Shown here: positions 31,183 to 40,232 of the stretch, one piece after another
How the letters are laid out: each line of letters opens with the position of its first letter
How positions within the stretch are numbered: position 1 is the stretch's first letter
Assembly: GCF_014205275.1 (NCBI RefSeq)
Contig: NZ_JACHND010000001.1
Coordinates: 4,216,001-4,280,000, forward strand
Length of the DNA: 64,000 nt
From: Sphaerisporangium siamense
GTDB lineage: Bacteria > Actinomycetota > Actinomycetes > Streptosporangiales > Streptosporangiaceae
Reading direction: 5' to 3'
Translations under genes and position numbers: made by a program
Notes under the pieces: model-generated
Told to the model about the DNA's origin: nothing
The model's input: only the letters and a program-made list of their open reading frames with translations
Databases searched by the model: none

Positions 31183-33596
31183 CCGCCTTCCGGATGCTGG
31201 ACTCCTTCGTGCTGCGGCGCGCGGGGTTCGCCCTGAGCCTGATCGACGGACTCGGCTGCCCCCGCACCGCCGCCGCGCTGCGCGAGGCCCACCTGTGGGA
31301 CGAGCGCGCCGAGGAGGCCCGCGCCCGCCTGCTGCGGCAGGTCGTCCCCGAGGAGGTCGCGCGGCTGCGCGCCTCCGGGGACCCCGGGGAGCAGGGAAGC
31401 AGGGCCGCGCTGCGCGCGCTGTCCCGGCTGCGCAGCAGGCTCGGCCGCCGCACGCGGGCCGCGCTGCCGCCGGGAGACTGGTCGCCCGCCCTGACCGGCG
31501 GGCACCGGGCCTGGACCGAGGCGCTGGAGGCCGCCGACCGGGAGGTCGCCCGCGCGGGCGGCCTCCTGGCCGAGGAGGAACCCGAGGCGGCGGCCCGGCT
31601 GCTCGCCCTCACCGGGCGCGCCGACGTCCGCGAGGCGATCTTCCTGCTGTCGCCGGACTTCCTGGAGGCCCTCGTGCGCCGGGACCTGGGCGCGGAGTCC
31701 CAGCCCGGCCGCACGGCGCGCGACCGCGCCCTGGAGCGCCGCGTCTACGCCTTCGCGCAGCGGCTCGCCGCCAAGAACGAGACCACCAGCTTCTTCGGCC
31801 CCATCTGCTTCGGCCGCGTCGACCCGGAGGCGGACACGGTCGGGCGTTCGCCCGAGACGCCGTCGGGCGTCGTGCACCGGGCGGCGTTCTTCGCCTTCTG
31901 GGCCGCGGCGGCGTGGGGAAAGGCAGCGGCCCAGATCCCGGCCGTCCGCCGCGCGCTGCCGCCGCGCCGGCTGCCCGTCGCGGTGGTCGAGGACACCCGG
32001 GCCACCATCCCCGGCCGCCCGCCCGTCGAACTGGACGCCACCGCGGTGGCGCTGCTGCGCGCCGCCGACGGCACCCGCACCCCCGGCGAGCTGTCCGCCG
32101 TCCTCGGCGTCACACCGGAGGAGACCGCGCGCCGGATCACCGCCCTCGAACGCGCGCTGCTGCTGCGCCGCGACCTGGAGCCCAGCTCCACCACCGTCCA
32201 CCCCCTGCGCGACGTGGTCGCCCGCCTGCCCGACGTGCCCGAGGCGCGGCGCTTCGTCACCGCCGCCGCCGACATGGAGGCGCTGCTGGAGCGCTTCGCC
32301 GAGGAGACGGCCGTCCCCCGGCGCACCAAGATCCTCGCCGCGGCCGAGGAGCTGTTCGAGTCCGTCACCGGCGTGCCCGCGCGGCGCAACCAGGGCCGCA
32401 CGTACGCCGACCGCTTCATCCTCTTCGAGGACTGCCGCGCCGACGACGAGCCCCTCGTCTGGCCCGCCCCGATCGCCCGCCGCGTCGAGAACGCCCTGGA
32501 CCCGGTGCTCAGGCTCGGCCTCACCGGCGGGCGCACCCAGCGCGACGGCCTGCGCGCCATCGCCGCCGAGGTGCTGGCCGGCGCGGGCGGCTCGCTGCCG
32601 TTCCTGGAGTTCGCCGACGCCCTCGCCACACGCCTCGCCGACGGGGTCTTCGAGCCCGTGCTCGACACGTGGGGACGGTGGCGCACCGCGCTGCTCGACC
32701 GCTTCCTCGCCGTCTCCGACGGCCGCCGCGCCCACCTGGACCCGCACCAGGTCGAGGACCTCATCGACGCGCCCGAGGGGTCGTTCTTCGTCAGCCCCGA
32801 CGTCATGCTGCAGAAGGACGGCGACGCGCCGCTCGTCCTCGGCGAGATCCACCCCTACGTCTTCGCCTGGGGCCTTCAGGGCGTCTTCGCGCCCGACCCC
32901 GACCGGCTCGCCCGCGACGTCGCGCCCGTCCTGGACGTCTGGGGCGGCACCGGGCGCGCCGCGACCGTCCTGCACCGCCGCCAGCACAAGGGCCTGGTCG
33001 GCGAGGCCTACCCGGGCCGTTTCATCGAGGTCGCCGGGCGCGCGGGCACCGGTCCCGAGCGGCGGCTCGCCGTCGGCGACCTGCGGGCCGTGCTCCGGGA
33101 CGGCGAACCCGAGCTGGTCGGGCCGCACGGGCCGATCTCGCTGTACGTCGGCGAGGACGACCACCCCCACCTGCGCGTCTTCGCCCCCGTGCCGGTGGAC
33201 TTCCCCCGGCTGCGCGCGGGCGCGCACACCCCGCGCCTCGTGCTCGGCGACCTGGTCGTGCAGCGTGAGCGGTGGGACCTGCCCGTGGGCGCGCTCGCGG
33301 ACATCGTGGCCGCCGAGGGACGGCTGGAGCTGTTCCGCGCCGTCACCGCCGCCCGCGAGCGCCTCGGCTGGCCCCGGCACGTCTTCGCCCTCAGCCCCTC
33401 GGAGACCAAACCGGTGTACCTCGACCTCGACGTCCCCCAGGCGCAGGAGCAGCTCCGCGTGCTCGCGGCGGCGGGCCCGCTCGCGGTCTCGGAGATGCTC
33501 CCGGGCCCGGGCGAGCTGTGGCTGGACCGCTCGGACGGCCCGCACACCAGCGAGTTCCGCGTAGCCCTGGTCGGCCACGTGCAGGCCACCCCATGA
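31179..33596 (+). CDS. LanB-like peptide aminoacyl-tRNA ligase candidate (PEARL 4)
   Basis: The 805-residue protein opens with VLRRAGFALSLIDGLG, has AAKNETTSFFGPICFG at about residue 199 and a TYADRFILFEDCRADD block near 405. It ends after VSEMLPGPGELWL and HTSEFRVALVG. It lacks both an elimination domain and the low-complexity linkers seen in PEARLs 1 and 2. It is coupled by ATGA at both ends, to the TPR protein and to the radical-SAM-like protein, so all three should be made in similar amounts. Confidence 0.84.
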   Translation: MTAFRMLDSFVLRRAGFALSLIDGLGCPRTAAALREAHLWDERAEEARARLLRQVVPEEVARLRASGDPGEQGSRAALRALSRLRSRLGRRTRAALPPGDWSPALTGGHRAWTEALEAADREVARAGGLLAEEEPEAAARLLALTGRADVREAIFLLSPDFLEALVRRDLGAESQPGRTARDRALERRVYAFAQRLAAKNETTSFFGPICFGRVDPEADTVGRSPETPSGVVHRAAFFAFWAAAAWGKAAAQIPAVRRALPPRRLPVAVVEDTRATIPGRPPVELDATAVALLRAADGTRTPGELSAVLGVTPEETARRITALERALLLRRDLEPSSTTVHPLRDVVARLPDVPEARRFVTAAADMEALLERFAEETAVPRRTKILAAAEELFESVTGVPARRNQGRTYADRFILFEDCRADDEPLVWPAPIARRVENALDPVLRLGLTGGRTQRDGLRAIAAEVLAGAGGSLPFLEFADALATRLADGVFEPVLDTWGRWRTALLDRFLAVSDGRRAHLDPHQVEDLIDAPEGSFFVSPDVMLQKDGDAPLVLGEIHPYVFAWGLQGVFAPDPDRLARDVAPVLDVWGGTGRAATVLHRRQHKGLVGEAYPGRFIEVAGRAGTGPERRLAVGDLRAVLRDGEPELVGPHGPISLYVGEDDHPHLRVFAPVPVDFPRLRAGAHTPRLVLGDLVVQRERWDLPVGALADIVAAEGRLELFRAVTAARERLGWPRHVFALSPSETKPVYLDLDVPQAQEQLRVLAAAGPLAVSEMLPGPGELWLDRSDGPHTSEFRVALVGHVQATP

Positions 33597-35188
33597 CCCG
33601 CGATAGCCGAGGCGACGGCGCCGGGCCGGGCGTGGTCGTGATCGTGCCGCCGCTCGGCGACGTCACCGTGAGCGCCGAGTGGACGGCGGGACCGCACCGG
33701 CTCCTCGACCCCGGACGCCGGTTCATCGCCCGTATCCTGGCCACGGCCCCCGCCCTCGCCGAGGACGAAGCCACGCATGACGGCTCCGCGCGCTCCGCCG
33801 GGGACGGCGCGGACGGCCAGGGGGATCGTGTCGTGCGGCTGCGCGCGGGGGTGGCCGTGCTCGCCGATCCGGCCGGGCCGATGGCGCGGCTGCGCGCCGC
33901 CGGGCTGCTGGTCCCCGCCGTCACCGAGACCCACCCTGGTTCGGCCGTCGACCTGGTCCTGGACGACCTGGAGCTGCGGGACGGCACCACGGAGGACGCG
34001 GCGGCGGCGTCGCGCGCCTCCGCGGGCCCGGCGCCGTACGACCCGGAACTGGAGGAGGCCCTCGCCGCGGTGGGCCCGGAGGACGAGGTCTGGCTGGTCC
34101 TGGAACGCGACCAGCAACTGCCCGCCACCCTCGCGCTCGCCGCTCGCCTGCCGGGCCCGGTCCACGTCACGGGCCGGTACGCCCACCAGCACTGGACCGT
34201 CCTCGCCCGCCTTTCCCCCTTGAGCACCGCACGCCTCGCCACCCCGCCCTCCCCACTGCGGTGGCGCGTCACCGGCCTCCCCGACGCCACACCTGAAGGG
34301 GAGACAGAGGTCTACTGGCGGGAGCGGGCGGCGGACCCCGTGCCGCCGGGACCGTGGGCCGGCCGGGTGAGCCTGCGCCAGGCCGTGGAGGCCCCCGGTG
34401 AGCTGGTCGCCGCCGGATGCGTGACCGCCGTCCTCGGGCTGTGCGCCGCCGACCACGAGTTCGCCGGCCGCGGCGGCTCGGTGTGGCCCGCGGAGAAGGC
34501 GCGCGCCGCCCTGGACGTCCTGCGCGCGTCCGGTGTCACCGTGCTGGCGGAACTGTGGCTCGGCGCCCCCGGCGTCCCCGCCGCCCGCGTCCGCGCCGCC
34601 GTGGAGACCCTCACCGCGCCCGGCGGCCCGGTCGGCCGTCTCGTCGGCTTGCGGCCGTTCGACTGGCCCACCCACTGGGACGACCCCCGCTGGGGTGAGG
34701 CCCGCGTGCGCTGGACCGCGAACGAGGACCGCGCGCCCGAAGAGGCCGCCACGGACGCGGGACGGCGCGAGCTCGCGCGGCACCGCGAGTTCCTCGCCGA
34801 AGGGACGCTGAGCCGTGCGGAGGTCCAGGAGCTGGTGTCCGAGATCGGCCCGGCGCTCGCGCGCGCCGGCATGCTGATCCCGGCGCGCGTCGCCGCTGCC
34901 TACCTGGCCGCCGGCTCCCCGGACGAGGGCGCGGACGGCCCGAACGGTGAGGGGGTGGCGCTGGCGGCGGACACGGTGGTGGTGCCCGGCCCCGCCGCGT
35001 CCGGCCAGTGGTACGCGGTGGACCTGCGCGCGGGCCGGATCGTCCGGCTCGACCCGCGCGTGGCGAGCCGCCTGCGGATCGGACGCCGCCCCGTGCCCGA
35101 GGCCGAGGCGCTGCCCGGCGTCGCGCCCGCGACGCGCGCCCGTGTGCTGGACGCCCTCGCCGGCGGCGGCCTGCTGATCCGGCGCTGA
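33593..35188 (+). CDS. Degenerate radical-SAM-like protein lacking the iron-sulfur cysteines
   Basis: The 531-residue protein has no clear family. Its order of elements resembles B12-binding radical-SAM proteins: an N-terminal Rossmann-like part (VWLVLERDQQLPATLALAARL), then LVAAGCVTAVLGLCAADHEF followed by ALDVLRASGVTVLAELWLGAPG, which mimics the second half of a radical-SAM barrel. There is no CxxxCxxC motif; only two cysteines occur near that block. It is therefore either a non-catalytic relative or an unrelated barrel. Its position between PEARL 4 (ATGA overlap) and PEARL 5 makes a role in the pathway likely. The function is unknown. Confidence 0.55.
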   Translation: MTRDSRGDGAGPGVVVIVPPLGDVTVSAEWTAGPHRLLDPGRRFIARILATAPALAEDEATHDGSARSAGDGADGQGDRVVRLRAGVAVLADPAGPMARLRAAGLLVPAVTETHPGSAVDLVLDDLELRDGTTEDAAAASRASAGPAPYDPELEEALAAVGPEDEVWLVLERDQQLPATLALAARLPGPVHVTGRYAHQHWTVLARLSPLSTARLATPPSPLRWRVTGLPDATPEGETEVYWRERAADPVPPGPWAGRVSLRQAVEAPGELVAAGCVTAVLGLCAADHEFAGRGGSVWPAEKARAALDVLRASGVTVLAELWLGAPGVPAARVRAAVETLTAPGGPVGRLVGLRPFDWPTHWDDPRWGEARVRWTANEDRAPEEAATDAGRRELARHREFLAEGTLSRAEVQELVSEIGPALARAGMLIPARVAAAYLAAGSPDEGADGPNGEGVALAADTVVVPGPAASGQWYAVDLRAGRIVRLDPRVASRLRIGRRPVPEAEALPGVAPATRARVLDALAGGGLLIRR

Positions 35189-35219
35189 TGGGGCGTCGGG
35201 CTTGGAGGAGGAAGAACAG

Positions 35220-37559
35220 GTGAATCGACCCGGCGGCACGTCACCGTGGACGCTCGCCCCCGTCTTCGTGCTGCGGCACGCGGGGCTGCCCTTCGACTGG
35301 GTGGAGTCGCTCGGCGCCGCCCCCGCGGTCCTCGCCGCCTGCGAGGAGGTGCTGGACGTCGAGGAGGAGCTCGGCAACGCGCTCGGCGCCGCCGCGCCGG
35401 CCGTGGTCGCCACCCTGGCCGCCGGAGGCGCCCCCTCGGTGCCGCGCGGCGCCCGCGAGATCGTCGCGCGCTGGCGGGCCGCCTACGACCGCCTGGCCGC
35501 CGCGCACGCCGGGGACCTGCCCGCGCTGCGCCGCAAGCTGCGCGACCACGCGGCCACGCCGGCGTTCAGGGACGCGGTGTTCACCTCCAACCCCGGCATG
35601 TACGAAGGGATGGTGGCCCGCTACCTGGAGCTGGACGAGGCGCCCGACGCCGCCAAGCACCGCCGCGTGGAACGCCAGCTCTACACCTACCTGCAGCGCT
35701 TCTGCGGCAAGAACGAGACGGCCAGCGCGTACGGGCCGATGGGGTACGGGCAGGTCACCGACGGGGACGGCTTCACCGTCGAGAAGGTGGCGAACCCGGC
35801 GCGGCGCGCCTTCCTCGCGTACTGGGCGGTCATCGAGCTCGCCCGCGCCGCGGCACGGGACAGGACGCTGGCCCCGCACGTGCCGATCCGCCTCAGCCTG
35901 CTCGCCCGCCGCTCCGGCGACGCCGTCGAGGTGGACGGGCTGGAGGAGCCGCTGCGGCCGGGAGCCGACGCGCTGCGGCTGGTCGCCCTCCTGGAGGAGA
36001 GGCCGGCCGGGTTCGCGGGGCTGGCCAAGGCGGCCGGCGTCCCCGCGCGCGCCGCCGTCGAGGCGCTGCGGCCGCTGCTGGCGGCGGGCGCGCTGGTCAG
36101 AGGCCTGGACGTGCCAGGGGAGCGGGTGGACCCGCTGCCCGGCCTGCGCGCGTCGCTGTCCGCGCTCCCCGCCTCCGAGGCCCGCGACGGCTGGGTGCGG
36201 CGGCTGGACGGCCTGGCGTCCCTGTGCGACCGGTTCAGCGTGGCGGCGGGCGACGTGGACGCCCGGCGCGCCGTGCTCGCCGAGCTGGAGTCCACGTTCA
36301 CCGAGCTCACGGGCGTGCCGGCCCGGCGCGGCGCGGGCGCGGTGTACGCCGACAGGCTCGTGCTGTTCGAGGAGGCCGCGTCCCCGTTCCGGCTCGTCGT
36401 CGGCCGTGACGCCGCCGCGCGCCTGGAGGCCGCGCTCGCCCCCGCGCTCGAACTGTCCGCCGCCTTCGGCGACCAGGTGCAGGGCGCGCACCGCGACGAG
36501 ATGGCGGAGATCGTCCGTCAGGCGGGCGGCGCGCTGGGATTCGCCGCGTACGCCGCCCGCGCGCGGCCGGAGCACCAGGAGGGCAGCCGGTTCTCGCCCG
36601 TCCGGCCCGTGACCGTCCCGGCGGGCGACGGGGAACCCGTGCGGCTGAGCCCGGACGCGCTCGGCCCGTCCGGCGGGGAGGCGCGGTACGCGCTGCCGGA
36701 CGTGTGCCTGGCCATGGCGTCGCCCCAGGAGGGCGCCGACGGCACCTGGCGGGTGCTGCTCGCCCGGGTCCACCACCACCTGCTGCTCACCGGCTGGCTG
36801 ACCACCTTCCACCCCGACCCCGCGGCGTTCGACCGCGCCGCCGCGGACTGGCTGGACGGCGACGGGCGGGACGTGGTCGCCCTGGCCACGAGCCGGCGCA
36901 ACAAGGGGTTCTACCGGTTCCCCGGCCCCCGGCTGGTCTTCAACGCCGCCGACCCCGACGCGCGCGAGGACAACCTGGCCGCGGCGGAGTGCGCGGTCGA
37001 GCTGCGGGACGGGCGGCCCGTGCTCGTGGACGCCGCCGGACGCGTCCGTGAGCTGTACCCGATGCTCAACGACCTCACCACCTACCCGCCGTTCGCGGCG
37101 CTGTCCCCGCCGTCGGTGCTGCACGCGCCCGTACGCGGGACGTACGGGCATCTCGGCAGGGTGACGATCGGCGACGCCTGCTACCAGCGGGAACGCTGGG
37201 CCCTGGGCACGGGCGAGCTGCCCGCGGGCGGGCGCGGCCCCTCGGCGCTGCTGGCCCTGCGCCGGCTCGCGCGCCGGCACGGCCTTCCCCGGTTCGTGTT
37301 CGCCCGTGTCGAGGCCGAGCGCAAGCCCGTCCTCGTCGACACGGCCTCTCCGTTCGCCGCCGAGTTGCTCGGCCACCTGCGCGGTGACGAGGCCGGGCCC
37401 GAGGGAGGGCAGGTGCTGGTCGAGGAGATGTACCCCGGCCCCGGCGACCTGTGGCTCCGCGACGAGTCCGGCCGCTACACCTGCGAACTCCGCATGCAAC
37501 TCACCCGCCCCGCCACCGCCCGCACCCCACCCCCTCCCACGTACGCGGAGGCCCGATGA
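35220..37559 (+). CDS. LanB-like peptide aminoacyl-tRNA ligase candidate (PEARL 5)
   Basis: The 779-residue protein opens with VLRHAGLPFDWVESLG and carries CGKNETASAYGPMGYG at about residue 164, a variant in which the usual FF is replaced by AY. It has VYADRLVLFEEAASPF near 378 and ends YTCELRMQL with a short Pro-rich tail. It has no elimination domain. The GTG at 35220 follows GGAGGAGGAAGA. A TTG at 35202 would place that ribosome site inside the gene. The changed hallmark makes it the most divergent paralogue, possibly with a different donor or acceptor. Its stop overlaps the next small ORF by ATGA. Confidence 0.82.
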   Translation: MNRPGGTSPWTLAPVFVLRHAGLPFDWVESLGAAPAVLAACEEVLDVEEELGNALGAAAPAVVATLAAGGAPSVPRGAREIVARWRAAYDRLAAAHAGDLPALRRKLRDHAATPAFRDAVFTSNPGMYEGMVARYLELDEAPDAAKHRRVERQLYTYLQRFCGKNETASAYGPMGYGQVTDGDGFTVEKVANPARRAFLAYWAVIELARAAARDRTLAPHVPIRLSLLARRSGDAVEVDGLEEPLRPGADALRLVALLEERPAGFAGLAKAAGVPARAAVEALRPLLAAGALVRGLDVPGERVDPLPGLRASLSALPASEARDGWVRRLDGLASLCDRFSVAAGDVDARRAVLAELESTFTELTGVPARRGAGAVYADRLVLFEEAASPFRLVVGRDAAARLEAALAPALELSAAFGDQVQGAHRDEMAEIVRQAGGALGFAAYAARARPEHQEGSRFSPVRPVTVPAGDGEPVRLSPDALGPSGGEARYALPDVCLAMASPQEGADGTWRVLLARVHHHLLLTGWLTTFHPDPAAFDRAAADWLDGDGRDVVALATSRRNKGFYRFPGPRLVFNAADPDAREDNLAAAECAVELRDGRPVLVDAAGRVRELYPMLNDLTTYPPFAALSPPSVLHAPVRGTYGHLGRVTIGDACYQRERWALGTGELPAGGRGPSALLALRRLARRHGLPRFVFARVEAERKPVLVDTASPFAAELLGHLRGDEAGPEGGQVLVEEMYPGPGDLWLRDESGRYTCELRMQLTRPATARTPPPPTYAEAR

Positions 37560-37663
37560 GGGCGGCGCTCCGCGACGACACCCCGCCCCCGGACCCGGTG
37601 AAGACGCCCACCCCGAACGCGATCACGCCGGACGCCTCCACACGACCAGGAGGAGACCCATGA
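37556..37663 (+). CDS. Predicted 35-residue Pro/Thr-rich peptide
   Basis: The small ORF is coupled at both ends: its ATG overlaps the PEARL 5 stop and its TGA overlaps the MFS start, each as ATGA. The product begins MRAALRDDTPPPDP and ends STRPGGDP, rich in Pro, Thr and Asp, with no Cys. It contains the GGAGGA that serves as ribosome site for the MFS gene, so it may simply be a translational bridge. A second substrate peptide is the alternative. Confidence 0.4.
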   Translation: MRAALRDDTPPPDPVKTPTPNAITPDASTRPGGDP

Positions 37664-38898
37664 GCACCGACGCCGAGATCGGACAGGACGCCCACGAGGC
37701 CCCCGTCACCGGCATGGCACGCTACCTGCGGCTCGCCGCGACCCCGGGCGCCGTGCCCATGACCGTGGCGGCGCTGGTGGGACGGCTGCCGAGCGGCATG
37801 GCGGGCCTGCTGCTCGTCACCGGCTTCGTCCAGAGCAACGGCTCCTACGCCCAGGCGGGAATCGCCGCCGCCTGCTACGCGGTCGGCGTGGGCGTGTCGG
37901 GCCCGCTGCGGGGCCGCGCGGTGGACCGGCGGGGCGCCAGGGGCGTGCTGCTGGTCGCCGGGGCCGGCCAGGCGCTCGCGTTCCTCGCGCTGCTGGCCGC
38001 CCTGGCCGCGGAGACGCCCGCGGTGGTGCCGCTGGTGTTGTCGTTCGTGGTCGGCGCGCTGCTGCCGCCGATCGGCCCGGTGATGCGGACGATGTGGAGC
38101 CGTTCGCTGACCGACCAGGGCCTGCGGTCGGCGGCCTTCGCCCTGGAGTCCGTCATCGTGGACGCGGTGTTCATCGTCGGCCCGTCGATCGTGGCCCTGC
38201 TGCTCGCGGTGTCGAACTCCGGGGTGGCCATCGGGGTGACGGCCGCGTTCACCGCCGTGGGGTGCTTCGCGCTGGCCGGGGCCCCGGCGATCGGCGCGCT
38301 GCGGCCGGTCGAGGGCGCGGCGCGCGACTGGCGCGGCCCGCTGCGCGTGGCCGGGGTGCGCTGGATGCTGCCGGTCGGGCTGCTGGCCACGGGCAGCATC
38401 ACCGGCGTGGAGGTCGCGCTGCTGGCCACGGCGGACGCCCAGGGGCACGCCGACCTCGGCGGCCTGCTGATCGCCGCGTTCTCGGTGGGCAGCGTGTTCG
38501 GCGGGTTCGCCTACGGCGCGGTGAAGCTGCGCGGCACCAGCGCGGGGCATCTCGGCGTCTTCCTCGCCGTGCTCGCCGCCGGGTACGCCGTGGCGCTCGC
38601 CGTGACGAACCTGTGGCTGCTGGCGGTGGTGTTCGCGGTGGCGGGCGTCGCGCTCGCCCCGATGATGACGGCGCAGTACACGGCGATGGAGGAGGTCGCG
38701 CCGGAGGACGCGATGACCGAGTCGTTCGCGTGGCTGAACGCCCTCGGGCAGGGCGGCGGCGCGCTGGCGGCCACGGCCGCGGGGGCGCTGGCCGCGGACG
38801 GACGCCCGGGCGGCGGGTTCCTGGTGGCCGCCGCGATGGCGGTCGCCGCGGCCCTGCTGACCCTCGCACTGCGCCGTCCCCGGGCGGTTTCCGCATGA
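37660..38898 (+). CDS. MFS transporter
   Basis: The 412-residue protein has about twelve hydrophobic helices with the short charged loops of the major facilitator superfamily (GRAVDRRGARGVLLVAGAG after helix 2, FGGFAYGAVKLRG in the second half). It is probably a proton-driven exporter, and being last in the PEARL operon suggests export of that pathway's product and self-protection. The ATG at 37660 follows AGGAGGAGA. A small hairpin spans the stop codon. Confidence 0.82.
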   Translation: MSTDAEIGQDAHEAPVTGMARYLRLAATPGAVPMTVAALVGRLPSGMAGLLLVTGFVQSNGSYAQAGIAAACYAVGVGVSGPLRGRAVDRRGARGVLLVAGAGQALAFLALLAALAAETPAVVPLVLSFVVGALLPPIGPVMRTMWSRSLTDQGLRSAAFALESVIVDAVFIVGPSIVALLLAVSNSGVAIGVTAAFTAVGCFALAGAPAIGALRPVEGAARDWRGPLRVAGVRWMLPVGLLATGSITGVEVALLATADAQGHADLGGLLIAAFSVGSVFGGFAYGAVKLRGTSAGHLGVFLAVLAAGYAVALAVTNLWLLAVVFAVAGVALAPMMTAQYTAMEEVAPEDAMTESFAWLNALGQGGGALAATAAGALAADGRPGGGFLVAAAMAVAAALLTLALRRPRAVSA

Positions 38899-38904
38899 AA
38901 CCGC
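38884..38904 (+). terminator. Hairpin at the end of the rightward PEARL operon
   Basis: GCGGTTT and AAACCGC pair around a 7-base loop that holds the MFS stop codon. The stem is short and has no T-tract, so it may only weaken read-through into the ligase gene. Confidence 0.35.
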
Positions 38905-39017
38905 TCATAAGCCGCAGCCTTCGGCGAGTGCCCACGGGGTCCGGGATGGATGGGTAGCTTGGCTTCGTCCGTACGCCGGCCGCCGGGCCGCGCGGCAGAG
39001 TGAAGGTGGGGGTGGGC

Positions 39018-40187
39018 ATGACGGTCACCGTGCAGTCGCCGGAGGCGGTGCCGTTCGACGCGATCTGTCCTCTCATGGGGGTGGAGGAGGAGTACTTCGT
39101 CGTCGATCCGGCGACGCGCGCCGCCATGCCGCGCGGCGCGGAGGTGGTCCGGCGCGCCGGGAACCGGTTGCACGACCGGGTCAGCCTGGAGTTCACCATG
39201 TTCCAGATGGAGGCCAAGACGCCGCCGTGCGCCGGGCTGCCCGAGCTGGAGCGCGAGCTGCGGCGCATGCGCGCGGAGGTCGCCGCGGCGGCCCGCGAGG
39301 AAGGGCTGGCCCCGGTGGCGACGGGCACCGCCGTGCTCGGCGACTACGTGCCGCCGCTCATCCACGAGGACCCCCGGTACGCGGTCGGCATCGCCAACTA
39401 CCGTTCCCTGCACGACGAGGCCGCCATCTGCGCCGGGCACGTCCACGTCCACCTGCCCGACCGCGAGCGGGCCGTGCTGGTCAGCAACCACCTGCGGCCG
39501 TGGCTGCCCGTGCTCATCGCCCTGATGTCCAACTCGCCGTTCTGGCAGGGGCACGACACCGGCTACGCCTCCTACCGCACCCTCACCTGGGGCAAGTGGC
39601 CCGTCGCGGGCCCGCCGCCGTACTTCTCCTCGCTGGCCGAGTACGAGGAGGTGGTCGCCGCGCTCGGCGAGTCCGGCGCGCTCGTGGACCCCGGCACGAT
39701 CTTCTGGGACATCAGGCCCTCCGCCCACCTGCCCACGCTGGAGGTCAGGGTCACCGACGTCGCCGGCACGGCGGGGGAGTCGGCGCTGCTGGCCGCGATC
39801 GTGCGCGCGCTGGTGGTGGTCTCCCTGGAGCGGGTCGAGCGCGGCGACCACGGCCCGCGCCTGTCGGGCGAGCGGCTGCGGGTGGCGTACTGGCGCGCCT
39901 GCCGCGACGGCCTGGACGGGCACGGCATCGACCCGCTCACCGGGCGCCTGCGCCCGGCGGCTGAGCTGGCCGGCACGCTGCTCGCGCACATCAGGCCGTC
40001 CCTGGCCCGCACCGGCGACCTCGCCGTGGTGACCCGGCGGCTGGAGCGCCTGCTGGCCGAGGGGAGCGGCGCGGCCCGCCAGCGCGCCGCCTTCGCCGCG
40101 CGCGGACGGGCCGCGGACGTAGTGGACCACCTGGTGGCGTCCTACATCGGTTCCGAGGATCGAGAGGAGCCGGAGGAGCACGCCTGA
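39018..40187 (+). CDS. YbdK-type carboxylate-amine ligase (GCS2 family)
   Basis: The 389-residue protein has the family opening MGVEEEYFVVD, the LEFTMFQMEAKTP strand, the HVHVHLPD metal/substrate strand, the YASYRTLTWGKWPVAGPPP loop and IFWDIRPSAHLPTLEVRV. The fold matches glutamate-cysteine ligase 2, which makes an amide from a carboxylate, an amine and ATP. YbdK homologues show weak glutamyl-cysteine synthesis. In a biosynthetic locus the enzyme could cap or join a small acid and an amine. It is 119 bases from the MFS gene on the same strand, so it may belong to the PEARL block. The ATG at 39018 follows a G-rich ribosome site. Confidence 0.85.
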   Translation: MTVTVQSPEAVPFDAICPLMGVEEEYFVVDPATRAAMPRGAEVVRRAGNRLHDRVSLEFTMFQMEAKTPPCAGLPELERELRRMRAEVAAAAREEGLAPVATGTAVLGDYVPPLIHEDPRYAVGIANYRSLHDEAAICAGHVHVHLPDRERAVLVSNHLRPWLPVLIALMSNSPFWQGHDTGYASYRTLTWGKWPVAGPPPYFSSLAEYEEVVAALGESGALVDPGTIFWDIRPSAHLPTLEVRVTDVAGTAGESALLAAIVRALVVVSLERVERGDHGPRLSGERLRVAYWRACRDGLDGHGIDPLTGRLRPAAELAGTLLAHIRPSLARTGDLAVVTRRLERLLAEGSGAARQRAAFAARGRAADVVDHLVASYIGSEDREEPEEHA

Positions 40188-40232
40188 CGGGCGCCGGGCC
40201 CGCCCGGCCGGGTCCGCTCAAGCCGGGCCGCC

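Noticed and set aside
14917-37559. A class I lanthipeptide or thiopeptide cluster.
   Set aside because: No cyclase (LanC), no elimination domain and no Ser/Thr/Cys-containing core peptide are present, and the TldD/E plus glycine-oxidase set fits PEARL pathways better.
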